A stretch of DNA of 64,000 nt from Bacteroides stercorirosoris (lineage in GTDB: Bacteria > Bacteroidota > Bacteroidia > Bacteroidales > Bacteroidaceae). The notes under the pieces were generated by a model. That model was not told the origin of the DNA and made no database searches. It worked only from the letters and a program-made list of their open reading frames with translations. The DNA is taken from assembly GCF_900142015.1 (NCBI RefSeq), contig NZ_FQZN01000018.1, forward strand, positions 62,001-126,000, given 5' to 3'. Both the position numbers and the translations under genes were made by a program. Below are positions 49,644-58,079 of the stretch, one piece after another (the first letter of the stretch is position 1; each line of letters starts with the position of its first letter).

Positions 49644-50180
49644 ATGGAAGTAGAGAAAGAAAGCCCAATATGGTATGCCATGCGTGCCACTTACCGTAGA
49701 GAGCCTGATGCGATGCGTCTGCTTGAAAAGGAGAAAATGGGTTGTTTCGTTCCCATGCAATACAAGATCAGTATAAAGAAAGGTAAGAAAGTGCGTGTTC
49801 TGGTTCCTGTTGTTCACAATTTACTTTTTGTTCATGCTTGTCCCTCTGAGGTGAAACGTATTAAATCACAGGTAACCTATTTACAATACATAACCGATAC
49901 CCGTAGCGGTCAGAAGATCATTATCTCTGATAGTGAGATGCAGCGTTTTATTGCCGTTGCCGGTACCTACAATGATCATCTCATGTACTTTCAACCTGAT
50001 GAACTGAATTTGTCCAAAGGTACAAAAGTTCGTATCACGGGTGGTGACTTCGAGGGTCAGGAAGGCATTTTCCTGAAAGTAAAAGGTGCACGTGATCGTC
50101 GTGTGGTTATAGAGATACAAGGTGTTATTGCCGTTGCGCTTGCTACCATTCATCCGGATCTTATAGAAGTAATCAAATAA
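49644..50180 (+). CDS. upxY: UpxY-family transcription antiterminator
   Basis: A 178-residue NusG-like protein. The N-terminal NGN domain starts IWYAMRATYRREPDAMRLL, and the C-terminal KOW motif reads KGTKVRITGGDFEGQEGIFLKVKGARDRRVVIE (in parts about residues 122-155). In Bacteroides each capsule operon starts with such a protein; it prevents premature termination in its own long operon. It is the first gene after the invertible promoter and is followed by upxZ at 63 nt. Confidence 0.95.
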   Translation: MEVEKESPIWYAMRATYRREPDAMRLLEKEKMGCFVPMQYKISIKKGKKVRVLVPVVHNLLFVHACPSEVKRIKSQVTYLQYITDTRSGQKIIISDSEMQRFIAVAGTYNDHLMYFQPDELNLSKGTKVRITGGDFEGQEGIFLKVKGARDRRVVIEIQGVIAVALATIHPDLIEVIK

Positions 50181-50242
50181 TTGACGATCGGCCGTTGCCA
50201 TTGAACAGCTGATAAATCATAAATTATAAATCATAAATCATT

Positions 50243-50731
50243 ATGTCTCTTTCTGAAGAAACACTTGCTCTTCAGCGTGCAGCGCACGATCTGATGTATT
50301 TAGGTATGGACGGGAATCCGGTTTATAGCGATGACCTTTCCCGCCGTAACGGTGAAGTTTATCGTCTTACTACGGCTTTGTATAATTCCGGTGTCAAAGG
50401 TTCTACTGTGGAAGAACAGGCTAATGTTTGTCTTGCTCTTCTGATGGGTTACGGTGCCTCATTTGTAGATCACGGTGAAAAACAGAAACATATCCAGGAG
50501 GTCTTGGATCGTTGTTGGGATATTCTTGATGTTCTTCCTGCTTCGTTGCTGAAACTTCGTCTGCTTACCGCCTGCTATGGTGAGGTGTTTGATGAACCTT
50601 TAGCTGATGAAGGTCGCGCTATCATCGCTTCGTGGGATTCGGCATCACTTACTTCCGAACAGCAGGAAGCTATTGATGAATTTCAGAATGTAATTGATAA
50701 TCCCTATCCTTGGGAAGAATTAGAAAATTAA
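50243..50731 (+). CDS. upxZ: UpxZ-family inhibitor of other capsule antiterminators
   Basis: A 162-residue protein of the UpxZ family: LALQRAAHDLMYLGMDGNPVYSDDLSRRNGEVYRL, then LALLMGYGASFVDHGEKQKHIQEVLDRCW, and EFQNVIDNPYPWEELEN. In B. fragilis UpxZ proteins block UpxY proteins of other capsule loci, so that one operon is made at a time. It lies between upxY and the first sugar gene, with a 128-nt AT-rich gap downstream. Confidence 0.94.
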   Translation: MSLSEETLALQRAAHDLMYLGMDGNPVYSDDLSRRNGEVYRLTTALYNSGVKGSTVEEQANVCLALLMGYGASFVDHGEKQKHIQEVLDRCWDILDVLPASLLKLRLLTACYGEVFDEPLADEGRAIIASWDSASLTSEQQEAIDEFQNVIDNPYPWEELEN

Positions 50732-50859
50732 CTGGTATTTATTGTCTTCAAGCGTCTCCTGTGAATTTTTATGGGACTTATCGTTTTATTTAAATAATGC
50801 CTTTATGACATCTATTGATAGTCTATATATTTATCTGAATAATAATATTTTATGTTAAT

Positions 50860-51882
50860 ATGTTAAATAATAAATCTGTATTGATAACTGGAGGAACAGG
50901 TTCTTTCGGTAAGAAATTTGTGGAGACCATCCTTCGTGATTATCCACAAGTGAAGAAAATCATTATCTACTCTAGAGATGAATTGAAACAATTTGAATTA
51001 AAACAGAAGTATTCGGAGCAGAAATATCCTCAAATGAGATATTTCATTGGTGATGTCCGTGATTTAGAGCGTTTAGTACGTGCCTGTGAAGGGGTGGATG
51101 TTATAATTCATGCTGCTGCTATTAAGCAGGTTGATACTGCTGAGTACAATCCGGAAGAATGTATTAAAACTAATATACATGGTGCACAAAATGTAATTAA
51201 AGCAGCATTGGCAACAGGTGTGAAGCATGTAGTTGCACTTTCTACGGATAAAGCATGTGCACCTATTAATCTATACGGTGCAACGAAATTGACATCAGAT
51301 AAACTATTTACAGCAGCTAATAATATCAGTGGTTCCAAAGATATTAAATTTTCTGTGGTTCGTTATGGTAATGTGATGGGATCTCGTGGATCTGTAATAC
51401 CTTTTTTTATAAACAAACGTGATAATGGTGCAAAAGAATTGCCTATTACAGATATGCGTATGACTCGCTTCAATATCTCATTGGAAGCTGGTGTGGCATT
51501 GGTTATGTATGCAATAGGTCATCATTTAGGTGGTGAGATTTTTATTCCGAAAATACCTTCTTATCATATTAAAGATATTGCTACTGCTATTGCACCTAAT
51601 CTCCCTCAAGTAGAAATAGGCATTCGTCCGGGAGAAAAGTTACATGAAGAGATGATTACTATTACTGATGCTCTTGATACTATTGATTTGGGTGAATATT
51701 ATGTGATTCTTCCTTCTGTATCTTATAAACATACACGAGAAGAGTTTATACAACATCATAATGCGGTACTCGTGCCTGAAGGTTTTCATTATAGTTCTGA
51801 TAATAATACAGAATGGGAAACAGTAGAAACAATGCGTGAAAATATAAAGAAATATGTAGATCCAAATTTTGTGGTGAAATGA
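50860..51882 (+). CDS. pseB: UDP-N-acetylglucosamine 4,6-dehydratase (inverting), PseB-type
   Basis: A 340-residue SDR-type dehydratase. It has the nucleotide loop ITGGTGSFGKKFVETIL (about 9-25), a central VIIHAAAIKQVDTAEYNPEEC, the active-site region LSTDKACAPINLYGATK (Y-x3-K, about 127-143) and KIPSYHIKDIATAIAP. This enzyme makes the 4-keto-6-deoxy sugar that begins pseudaminic-acid-type pathways. It overlaps the next gene by 4 nt (ATGA). Confidence 0.92.
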   Translation: MLNNKSVLITGGTGSFGKKFVETILRDYPQVKKIIIYSRDELKQFELKQKYSEQKYPQMRYFIGDVRDLERLVRACEGVDVIIHAAAIKQVDTAEYNPEECIKTNIHGAQNVIKAALATGVKHVVALSTDKACAPINLYGATKLTSDKLFTAANNISGSKDIKFSVVRYGNVMGSRGSVIPFFINKRDNGAKELPITDMRMTRFNISLEAGVALVMYAIGHHLGGEIFIPKIPSYHIKDIATAIAPNLPQVEIGIRPGEKLHEEMITITDALDTIDLGEYYVILPSVSYKHTREEFIQHHNAVLVPEGFHYSSDNNTEWETVETMRENIKKYVDPNFVVK

Positions 51883-52634
51883 AAATAGTTGCAGTTACCC
51901 AGGCTAGGTATGGTTCAACTAGATTACCTGCTAAAGTCTTGAAAAAAGTAGGTGATGAGACACTTTTGGATATACATCTACAAAGAATTCTGAGAGCTGC
52001 AAAAATCACAACATTAGTAGTTGCGACAACTATCGAGGAGGGCTCTGATGAAATTGTACGTATTGCACAGCGGAATGGTACGGAATGCTATAGAGGTTCA
52101 ATAAATGATGTTCTTGAACGTTTTTATTTTGCAGTAAAGGATATGAATCCTGATTATGTTGTGAGAGTAACATCTGATTGTCCTTTGATTGATCCACAGG
52201 TTATAGACCATGTGATTACTACTTGTATTTCTACTGGTTGTGATTATGCTTCAAATACTTTGAAACCGACTTATCCTGATGGTATTGATACAGAAGTTTT
52301 TCGTTTTTCAGCCTTGGAGAGAGCCTACAATGAGGCGATACTCAAAAGTGAACGAGAACATGTGACACCATATATTAAAAAGAATTCTTCTTTTAATGGA
52401 GGAAATCTATTTACATCAGTTAATGTTGAATCATCGGTCGATTGCTCTGAATATCGTATTACTGTGGATACTCAAGAAGACTTTATGGTGGTGAAGGAAC
52501 TTTTGGAAAATGTTGGTAAAGAAGCTGGTTGGATAGATTATATTAAATATTTGGATTCTAATCAAAGAGTCAGAGACTTGAACAATAGTCATATGAGAGA
52601 TGAAGGATATGCAAAATCATTATTAAACGATTAA
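51879..52634 (+). CDS. SpsF-type cytidylyltransferase (CMP-sugar synthase)
   Basis: A 251-residue nucleotidyltransferase. It has the start AVTQARYGSTRLPAKVL, the SpsF/NeuA-like TSDCPLIDPQVIDHV stretch at about 99-113, and HVTPYIKK at about 162-169. Members use CTP to activate nonulosonic or related acids. It overlaps the pseB gene by 4 nt and is 4 nt before the aminotransferase gene. In a pseudaminic-type pathway it would do the final CMP-activation step (PseF role). Confidence 0.85.
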   Translation: MKIVAVTQARYGSTRLPAKVLKKVGDETLLDIHLQRILRAAKITTLVVATTIEEGSDEIVRIAQRNGTECYRGSINDVLERFYFAVKDMNPDYVVRVTSDCPLIDPQVIDHVITTCISTGCDYASNTLKPTYPDGIDTEVFRFSALERAYNEAILKSEREHVTPYIKKNSSFNGGNLFTSVNVESSVDCSEYRITVDTQEDFMVVKELLENVGKEAGWIDYIKYLDSNQRVRDLNNSHMRDEGYAKSLLND

Positions 52635-52638
52635 TAGT

Positions 52639-53943
52639 ATGGGAAAAGGACAAGAATTATACAAGAGAGCCAAACAAATAATTCCTGGTGGAACGATGTT
52701 GCTTTCAAAAAGACCGGAACAGTTTTTGCCGGAAAATTGGCCGGCGTACTATAGCCGTTCTAAAGGATGTCAAGTATGGGATCTTGATGGAAAAGAGTAT
52801 ATCGATTGCTCAATGATGGGTATCGGTACGAATACCTTAGGGTATGCAAATGAGGAAGTTGACGAGGCGGTTATGAGGGTAATTCGTGATGGAAACTTAA
52901 CTACATTTAATTGTCCAGAAGAAGTCTATTTGGCAGAAAAACTTATAGAACTTGATCCATGGGCTGGTGGGGTACGTTATACTCGTGGCGGTGGTGAAGC
53001 AAATTCCGTATGTATACGCATAGCTAGAGCGGCTACAGGGAAAGATAAGGTTGCTATTTGTGGCTATCATGGTTGGCATGATTGGTATGTTTCTGTTAAT
53101 TTGGGTGATAGTGATGCGTTAGCTGGGCATCTACTTCCTGGTATTCCACCAGCGGGTGTTCCAAAGGGATTACGTGGGTCTACTATTCCTTTTCGGTATA
53201 ATAATTTTGAGGAATTGCTTGATATCGTAAATCATAATGAGTTAGCGGCAATTAAAATGGAAGTCTGTCGTAACTTTGGTCCTGAGGATGATTTTCTGCA
53301 GAAAGTCCGTGATTTGGCAACTGAACGTGGTATAATTCTTATTTTTGATGAGTGCACAAGTGGGTTCCGTGAAACATTCGGTGGTTTATACAAAAAATAT
53401 GGTGTAGAACCGGATATGGCAATATATAGTAAAACCATTGGAAATGGGTATGCTATTTGCGCTGTTGTTGGTCGTAAAGACGTTATGAATGCAGCACAAA
53501 GGACTTGGATTAGCAGTACATTTTGGACAGAACGTATTGGTCCTACAGCTGCATTAGCTACGTTGAAAGTTATGGAACGTGTTAAATCTTGGGAAGTCAT
53601 TACAGCTATTGGAAATAGTAATAAGCAACGTTGGCAGGCTTTGGCTGATAAGTATGGCTTGGAAATTGAGCAATGGGGTATCCCGGCTCTTGCTGGTTAC
53701 AACTTTAAAAGTAAAAATCATCTTGCTTATAAGACATTTATAACTCAAGAAATGTTAAAGAGAGGGTATCTTGCCGGTAATAGTATGTACCCTTGTATAG
53801 CCCATTCACAAGAAATATTAGATGACTATTTCTTTGAATTAGATAAGGTCTTTGCCCAGATTCGTGATTTTGAGGATGGTAAGGATGTTATGAAATCTCT
53901 TGATGGGCCTATTTGTCAATCTGGGTTTAAACGTCTTAATTAA
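52639..53943 (+). CDS. class-III aminotransferase (glutamate-1-semialdehyde-aminomutase-like)
   Basis: A 434-residue PLP enzyme. It starts QELYKRAKQIIPGGTMLLSKRP, with the PLP-phosphate region GGGEANSVCIRIARAATGKD, a Gly-rich YHGWHDWYVS (about 145-155), DECTSGFRETFGG, and the Schiff-base Lys in YSKTIGNGYAICAVVG. This class resembles HemL, but a chromosomal hemL function is unlikely here because it sits in the sugar cassette. It replaces the DegT-type aminotransferase (PseC) expected after PseB. It may transfer an amino group to C4 of the dehydratase product or to another position; this is inferred from context. Confidence 0.88.
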   Translation: MGKGQELYKRAKQIIPGGTMLLSKRPEQFLPENWPAYYSRSKGCQVWDLDGKEYIDCSMMGIGTNTLGYANEEVDEAVMRVIRDGNLTTFNCPEEVYLAEKLIELDPWAGGVRYTRGGGEANSVCIRIARAATGKDKVAICGYHGWHDWYVSVNLGDSDALAGHLLPGIPPAGVPKGLRGSTIPFRYNNFEELLDIVNHNELAAIKMEVCRNFGPEDDFLQKVRDLATERGIILIFDECTSGFRETFGGLYKKYGVEPDMAIYSKTIGNGYAICAVVGRKDVMNAAQRTWISSTFWTERIGPTAALATLKVMERVKSWEVITAIGNSNKQRWQALADKYGLEIEQWGIPALAGYNFKSKNHLAYKTFITQEMLKRGYLAGNSMYPCIAHSQEILDDYFFELDKVFAQIRDFEDGKDVMKSLDGPICQSGFKRLN

Positions 53944-53953
53944 ACATTATATT

Positions 53954-55015
53954 ATGGCAGATTTTAATAAAAACATAAGAATTGGAAGTCGGATGATTGG
54001 AATGGATTATCCTACTTATTTTATAGCTGAAATTGGTGCGAACTTTGATGGAAGTCTTGATAAAGCAAAGCGTCTAATTGATGCAGCAAAGGAAGCAGGT
54101 GCAGATTGTGCTAAATTTCAAACTTTCTCAACTCCTCGAATTGTATCAGAGGGAGGATTCTCCCGCATGCAATTGAAAGGAGTACATGGTTCCTGGGGAC
54201 GTACTGTTAGTGAAGTTTTTAAGGATGCAGAGTTTCCTGTAGCATGGCATAAGGAAGTTTCAGAATACTGCAAAAGGGTCGGAATTGATTTCTCTACTTC
54301 TCCTTATTTTAAGGAAGCTGTGGATTTATGTATAGATTTGGATGTTCCTTTTATAAAAATAGGTTCCGGTGATATAACTTGGCTTGAAATGCTAGATTAT
54401 ATTGCTCGTAAAGGTAAACCTGTGATGTTGGCAACTGGTGATGCAACAATGGCTGAAATAGATGAAGCTGTACGTACTATTCATGCAGCAGGAAATAAGG
54501 ATTTAGTATTGATGCAATGTATTACGAATTACCCATCCAAGATAGATAGTGCAAATGTGAATGTGTTGAAAACCTATCAGTCTGCATTCGATGTTTTGAC
54601 TGGTTATTCCGATCATGCTCCCGGTCATATTGTTGCATTGGCTTCTGTTGTTATTGGTGGTAGAGTAATTGAGAAACATTTTACTTTAGACAAGAATGAT
54701 AAAGGTCCCGATCATCCTCATTCTATGGAACCGAAGGATTTTAAATTTATGGTGGATTCCATTCGTGAAGTGGAGCGTGCAATGGGAAGTACTGTAAAAG
54801 AAGTTGTTGCAGAAGAAAGTGAAACTGTATTCGTACAACGTCGTTGTCTTTATGCCAAAAATGATATAAAGAAGGGGCATGTGATAACAGAAGAAGATAT
54901 TGATGTACTTCGTCCGGCTTTGGGTATACCACCTAAATTTAAATCTGTTATAGTAGGTAAAGAGTGTAAGGAAAATATAGAAAAGGGGCAACCTTTGTTT
55001 TGGGAGAATTTTTGA
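53954..55015 (+). CDS. NeuB/PseI-type nonulosonate synthase
   Basis: A 353-residue enzyme from the ATG at 53954; the longer frame from 53900 lies inside the aminotransferase gene. It has the NeuB TIM-barrel (FIAEIGANFDGSLDKAKRLID, CAKFQTF, IKIGSGDITWLEML, GYSDHAPGHIVALASV, IEKHFTLDKNDKGPDHPHS) and a C-terminal SAF/antifreeze-like domain (about 285-350, YAKNDIKKGHVITEEDI). It condenses phosphoenolpyruvate with an acylamino sugar to give a nine-carbon acid. It overlaps the next gene by one base in TGATG. Confidence 0.93.
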   Translation: MADFNKNIRIGSRMIGMDYPTYFIAEIGANFDGSLDKAKRLIDAAKEAGADCAKFQTFSTPRIVSEGGFSRMQLKGVHGSWGRTVSEVFKDAEFPVAWHKEVSEYCKRVGIDFSTSPYFKEAVDLCIDLDVPFIKIGSGDITWLEMLDYIARKGKPVMLATGDATMAEIDEAVRTIHAAGNKDLVLMQCITNYPSKIDSANVNVLKTYQSAFDVLTGYSDHAPGHIVALASVVIGGRVIEKHFTLDKNDKGPDHPHSMEPKDFKFMVDSIREVERAMGSTVKEVVAEESETVFVQRRCLYAKNDIKKGHVITEEDIDVLRPALGIPPKFKSVIVGKECKENIEKGQPLFWENF

Positions 55016-55599
55016 TGATAACAGATCGTGAAAAAATTATAGCTATTATTGATAACGATATATTGTTTCCCTCCGATGCAATTATTTTATTGGAAGGGGA
55101 CGGCTTGAATCGTTATCAGAAGGCTGTGGAACTTTATAATCAGAATATTGCCACTAAAATAGTTTTTAGTGGCAATATTACTGATTATGAATACGGAAGT
55201 TTTCCCTTTTCAGATGTGTTACCTTATATATTACAGGAAGGGATTCCTGTTGATGCTGTCATACATGAAGATAGATCCTTGAATACAAGAGAACAGGCTA
55301 TTGAAGTAGTGAAAATGGCAATAATAAATGAGTGGAAACGGTTGGTTTTGGTTGCCAGTCATGAACATCAGTATCGCGCTTATTTGACTTTCTTACGTGA
55401 AGTGTTGGATAAGAAAAGTGATATTGTTCTTTACAATGCTCCTGTAAGAAATTTGAGATGGTTCAATAAATCGGACTGGGGCATACGATTTGAACGTTTA
55501 GAACAAGAATTTGTCCGCATTGAGAGATATTCTCAATTAGGTCATCTGGCTACATATAGAGAAGCAATAAATTATCAGAAATGGAAAGAATTGCAATAG
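55015..55599 (+). CDS. YdcF/DUF218-family protein
   Basis: A 194-residue protein from the ATG at 55015, which overlaps the synthase stop; a frame beginning at 55000 adds only five residues. It has the DUF218 pattern: AIILLEGDGLNRYQKAVELY, KIVFSGNITD, EDRSLNTREQAIEV and LVLVASHEHQYRAYLTF. Family proteins (ElyC, SanA, YdcF) act on envelope glycans or bind AdoMet, and their chemistry is often unclear. The location between the synthase and a protein of unknown function suggests a role in the cassette. Confidence 0.8.
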   Translation: MITDREKIIAIIDNDILFPSDAIILLEGDGLNRYQKAVELYNQNIATKIVFSGNITDYEYGSFPFSDVLPYILQEGIPVDAVIHEDRSLNTREQAIEVVKMAIINEWKRLVLVASHEHQYRAYLTFLREVLDKKSDIVLYNAPVRNLRWFNKSDWGIRFERLEQEFVRIERYSQLGHLATYREAINYQKWKELQ

Positions 55600-56210
55600 T
55601 ACAGGCGAAAGAACTATTTGGCTCTCATTTTATCGGTTGGGATGAATTGAAACCTCTTTTTGAAAAGTTGGAACTTTCATTATCTTCCATTCGAATTCCA
55701 GATATACATTATTCGTTGGACGATTTAGAAAAGAAATCAAAGGATTATATTCTAATATTGGGTATTCCCGAATTAGATGGTAAAAAACTTTCTATAGCTA
55801 ATTTTCGTGATTGTTTTGGAGTGAATCCCGATATTTCAGAACCTTGTTTTTATAATCAGGATTGGTATATGAATGAGAAGTTTATTCATGATACTTTAGA
55901 ATTACGCTGGTATTTATTGAAGAAAGATGCTATAGAGGATTCACGTGCGGTTCAACCCACAGAGCTTTTGAAAGAGCATATAAGCTTTCCTTCTGCAGTA
56001 TTATGCGTTTATACCTTTTTTGCTTATTACTATGCCCAAAAAGGTTTGCTATGGTATCGTGACTTTATATGGTGTAGTGATACGGATCATAATGGCGATA
56101 GGATATATGTAGGGAAATATCATGATGTGGATGGAGTGAATAAAAATGGTTTTAGCATTCATAGGCACTTGGCTTTAAGGAATTGTTATGCGTCAATTAC
56201 TCTTTATTAG
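55581..56210 (+). CDS. unknown 209-residue protein in the nonulosonate cassette
   Basis: A 209-residue protein without recognised domain. It begins ERIAIVQAKELFGSHFIGWDELKPLFE and ends with the His-rich DGVNKNGFSIHRHLALRNCYASI. It is soluble, with Asp, His and Cys in the last 50 residues (WCSDTDHNGDRIYVGKYHDVDG). The start overlaps the YdcF-type gene by 19 nt and is translated in the same cluster. It could be the missing hydrolase or transferase, but there is no evidence beyond position. Confidence 0.65.
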   Translation: MERIAIVQAKELFGSHFIGWDELKPLFEKLELSLSSIRIPDIHYSLDDLEKKSKDYILILGIPELDGKKLSIANFRDCFGVNPDISEPCFYNQDWYMNEKFIHDTLELRWYLLKKDAIEDSRAVQPTELLKEHISFPSAVLCVYTFFAYYYAQKGLLWYRDFIWCSDTDHNGDRIYVGKYHDVDGVNKNGFSIHRHLALRNCYASITLY

Positions 56211-56497
56211 TAGTATATTACTTCTTCTTTTGAATCTGATAGCTTGCAGTAAGAAAGATGGGTATGAGTGCTTTACAGAAAATTTAGACCTTAAGCTTAT
56301 TGATGATATTGTTGTTTATGATAATAATAATCATGCTGCTTTTACTTGTCTAAGAATATGTGCAGGAGTTTCGCATCCTGTAGAAGAGTAAAAAGATTCG
56401 TGTGGCAGATTTCTGTCGCGAACGTATGTTAGATTATTATACGATGGTTGAAGCCTTGAAACAGGATAAATTAGTTCTATCTTTTTGCTACCTGTAA
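56188..56497 (+). pseudogene. truncated lipoprotein gene remnant
   Basis: A 67-residue frame (56188-56391) with a clear lipoprotein signal (RQLLFISSILLLLLNLIACSKK) ends early. Its last part, YDNNNHAAFTCLRICAG, resembles the start of bacterial beta-propeller (sialidase-type) lipoproteins where an HxAFTxL motif is common. A second open piece in the +1 frame (56384-56497) reads IRVADFCRERMLDYYTMVEALKQ without a start. The fragment lies in the 341-nt gap before the flippase gene and is best explained as a decayed gene. The similarity is tentative. Confidence 0.4.
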
Positions 56498-56551
56498 CTC
56501 AGGTAGTAAAAGCTTAGTGGTCCAAATTTCAGGCAGTTACTATTAGAATCT

Positions 56552-58060
56552 ATGGCTGTTAACGTTAAGAAGATAGCAAAAAATTCTATATATTTATATA
56601 TAAGAATGGTAGTTACAATGTTGATTACCATATTTTCGTCTCGTGTTGTATTGCAGACTTTAGGGATAGAGGGATTTGGGACATATAATATTATTTACGG
56701 TATAGTTACTCTGTTTCTATTTATACAATCATCTCTCAACACTGCTACATTAAGATTTATTTCAAGTTCAATTGCAATTTATTGTGAGAAGGAACAAGTT
56801 AAAATTTTTAATTCATCTTTTCAGGTAACTATAGCATTATCTTTATTAATTCTTCTGTTATTAGAGACTGTAGGTTTGTATCTAATTAATAATGTTTTGA
56901 ATATTGGAGTAGAATATAGAGGTATCTCCAATTTTTGTTACCAAGTCTGTGTCCTATCTTATGTTTTTCAGATGCTTAGAATACCATTTACCTCCTTAGT
57001 GGTTTCTCATGAAAGAATGTCATTTTATGCAATTATTAGTATTGTAGAATCAATCTGTAAATTGTTAGCTGCTTTTTTATTATTTTTTAGTGGGGATAGT
57101 AAATTGGTTGACTATTGTGTTTATATTTCAGCTTCAACTTTTATTTGTACAGCGATTACGATAATATATAGTGTGATTAGTTTTTCAACGTGTCGCATAT
57201 ATATTATGAGAAATGATGTTGATTATTTAGAAAAAATATTGGTATTCTCTGGTTGGACAACATTAAGTAGTTTCTCTAATTCTGTATCGCAGCAAGGTGG
57301 TAATATTTTAATGAATATATATTCGGGAGTTATTGCAAATGCAGCATGGGGTATTGCGCATCAAGTTAATACAGCATTTGCAGCTTTAGCTGCAAGTTTG
57401 CAGACTGCTTTTAGTCCGCAAATAAATAAATCATATGCAGAAAGAGATATAAAAGGGCTTATGACCTTAGTTAGCAGGTCTTCTTCTATTGCATATTATA
57501 TGGTTCTATTTTTAAGTGTTCCTATTATTTGTAATGTTGATTTCATATTAGATTTTTGGTTAGTAACTCCTCCTGATTTTTCAGGTAAATTCTGTGTGTT
57601 TATTATACTATTTCAGATGATTGATACTATGCAGGCACCGTTTAATACTTTAATTTTTGCAACGGGGAAAGTTAAAGTTTATAATATTTGGCTTAGTTTG
57701 ATATTAATATTAAATGTAATTATATCTGCGATTTTGTTGTCAAAAGGGTATTCACCAGTATTTGTTCCTATTACAATGTTTGTTTTGAATGGCATAACGG
57801 GATTGCTTAGATTTTTGCATATAAACTTATATTTGAGAATTGAGATTAAAGATTATTTTACTAACTATTTAAGTAGGATGTTACTAGTTACTATCGTATG
57901 TTTTGTTACATCGTATGTGTTTATATTTGTGTGTGATAAATTGATGTTAGGTGGTCTAATAAAGTTTCTAATATCTGCTATATTGACAATCTTTATTGTT
58001 TTCTTATTAGGATTTTCTAAAGCTGATAAGCATAAGTTGTTAGGCATTTTAAAGGGATAA
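56552..58060 (+). CDS. Wzx-type polysaccharide flippase
   Basis: A 502-residue integral membrane protein with about twelve to fourteen helices of the MOP/MATE-like exporter fold. Typical stretches are the FGTYNIIYGIVTLFLFIQSSLNTATLRF start and LVVSHERMSFYAIISIVESI. It should move the lipid-linked repeat unit across the inner membrane. It has strongly AT-rich codon use compared with the genes before 55 kb. Confidence 0.9.
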   Translation: MAVNVKKIAKNSIYLYIRMVVTMLITIFSSRVVLQTLGIEGFGTYNIIYGIVTLFLFIQSSLNTATLRFISSSIAIYCEKEQVKIFNSSFQVTIALSLLILLLLETVGLYLINNVLNIGVEYRGISNFCYQVCVLSYVFQMLRIPFTSLVVSHERMSFYAIISIVESICKLLAAFLLFFSGDSKLVDYCVYISASTFICTAITIIYSVISFSTCRIYIMRNDVDYLEKILVFSGWTTLSSFSNSVSQQGGNILMNIYSGVIANAAWGIAHQVNTAFAALAASLQTAFSPQINKSYAERDIKGLMTLVSRSSSIAYYMVLFLSVPIICNVDFILDFWLVTPPDFSGKFCVFIILFQMIDTMQAPFNTLIFATGKVKVYNIWLSLILILNVIISAILLSKGYSPVFVPITMFVLNGITGLLRFLHINLYLRIEIKDYFTNYLSRMLLVTIVCFVTSYVFIFVCDKLMLGGLIKFLISAILTIFIVFLLGFSKADKHKLLGILKG

Positions 58061-58079
58061 GTTCAATAAATTTTATATC

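Noticed and set aside
53900..53953. Upstream start for the NeuB-type synthase
   Set aside because: It lies inside the aminotransferase gene, and the ATG at 53954 gives the normal NeuB length and start.
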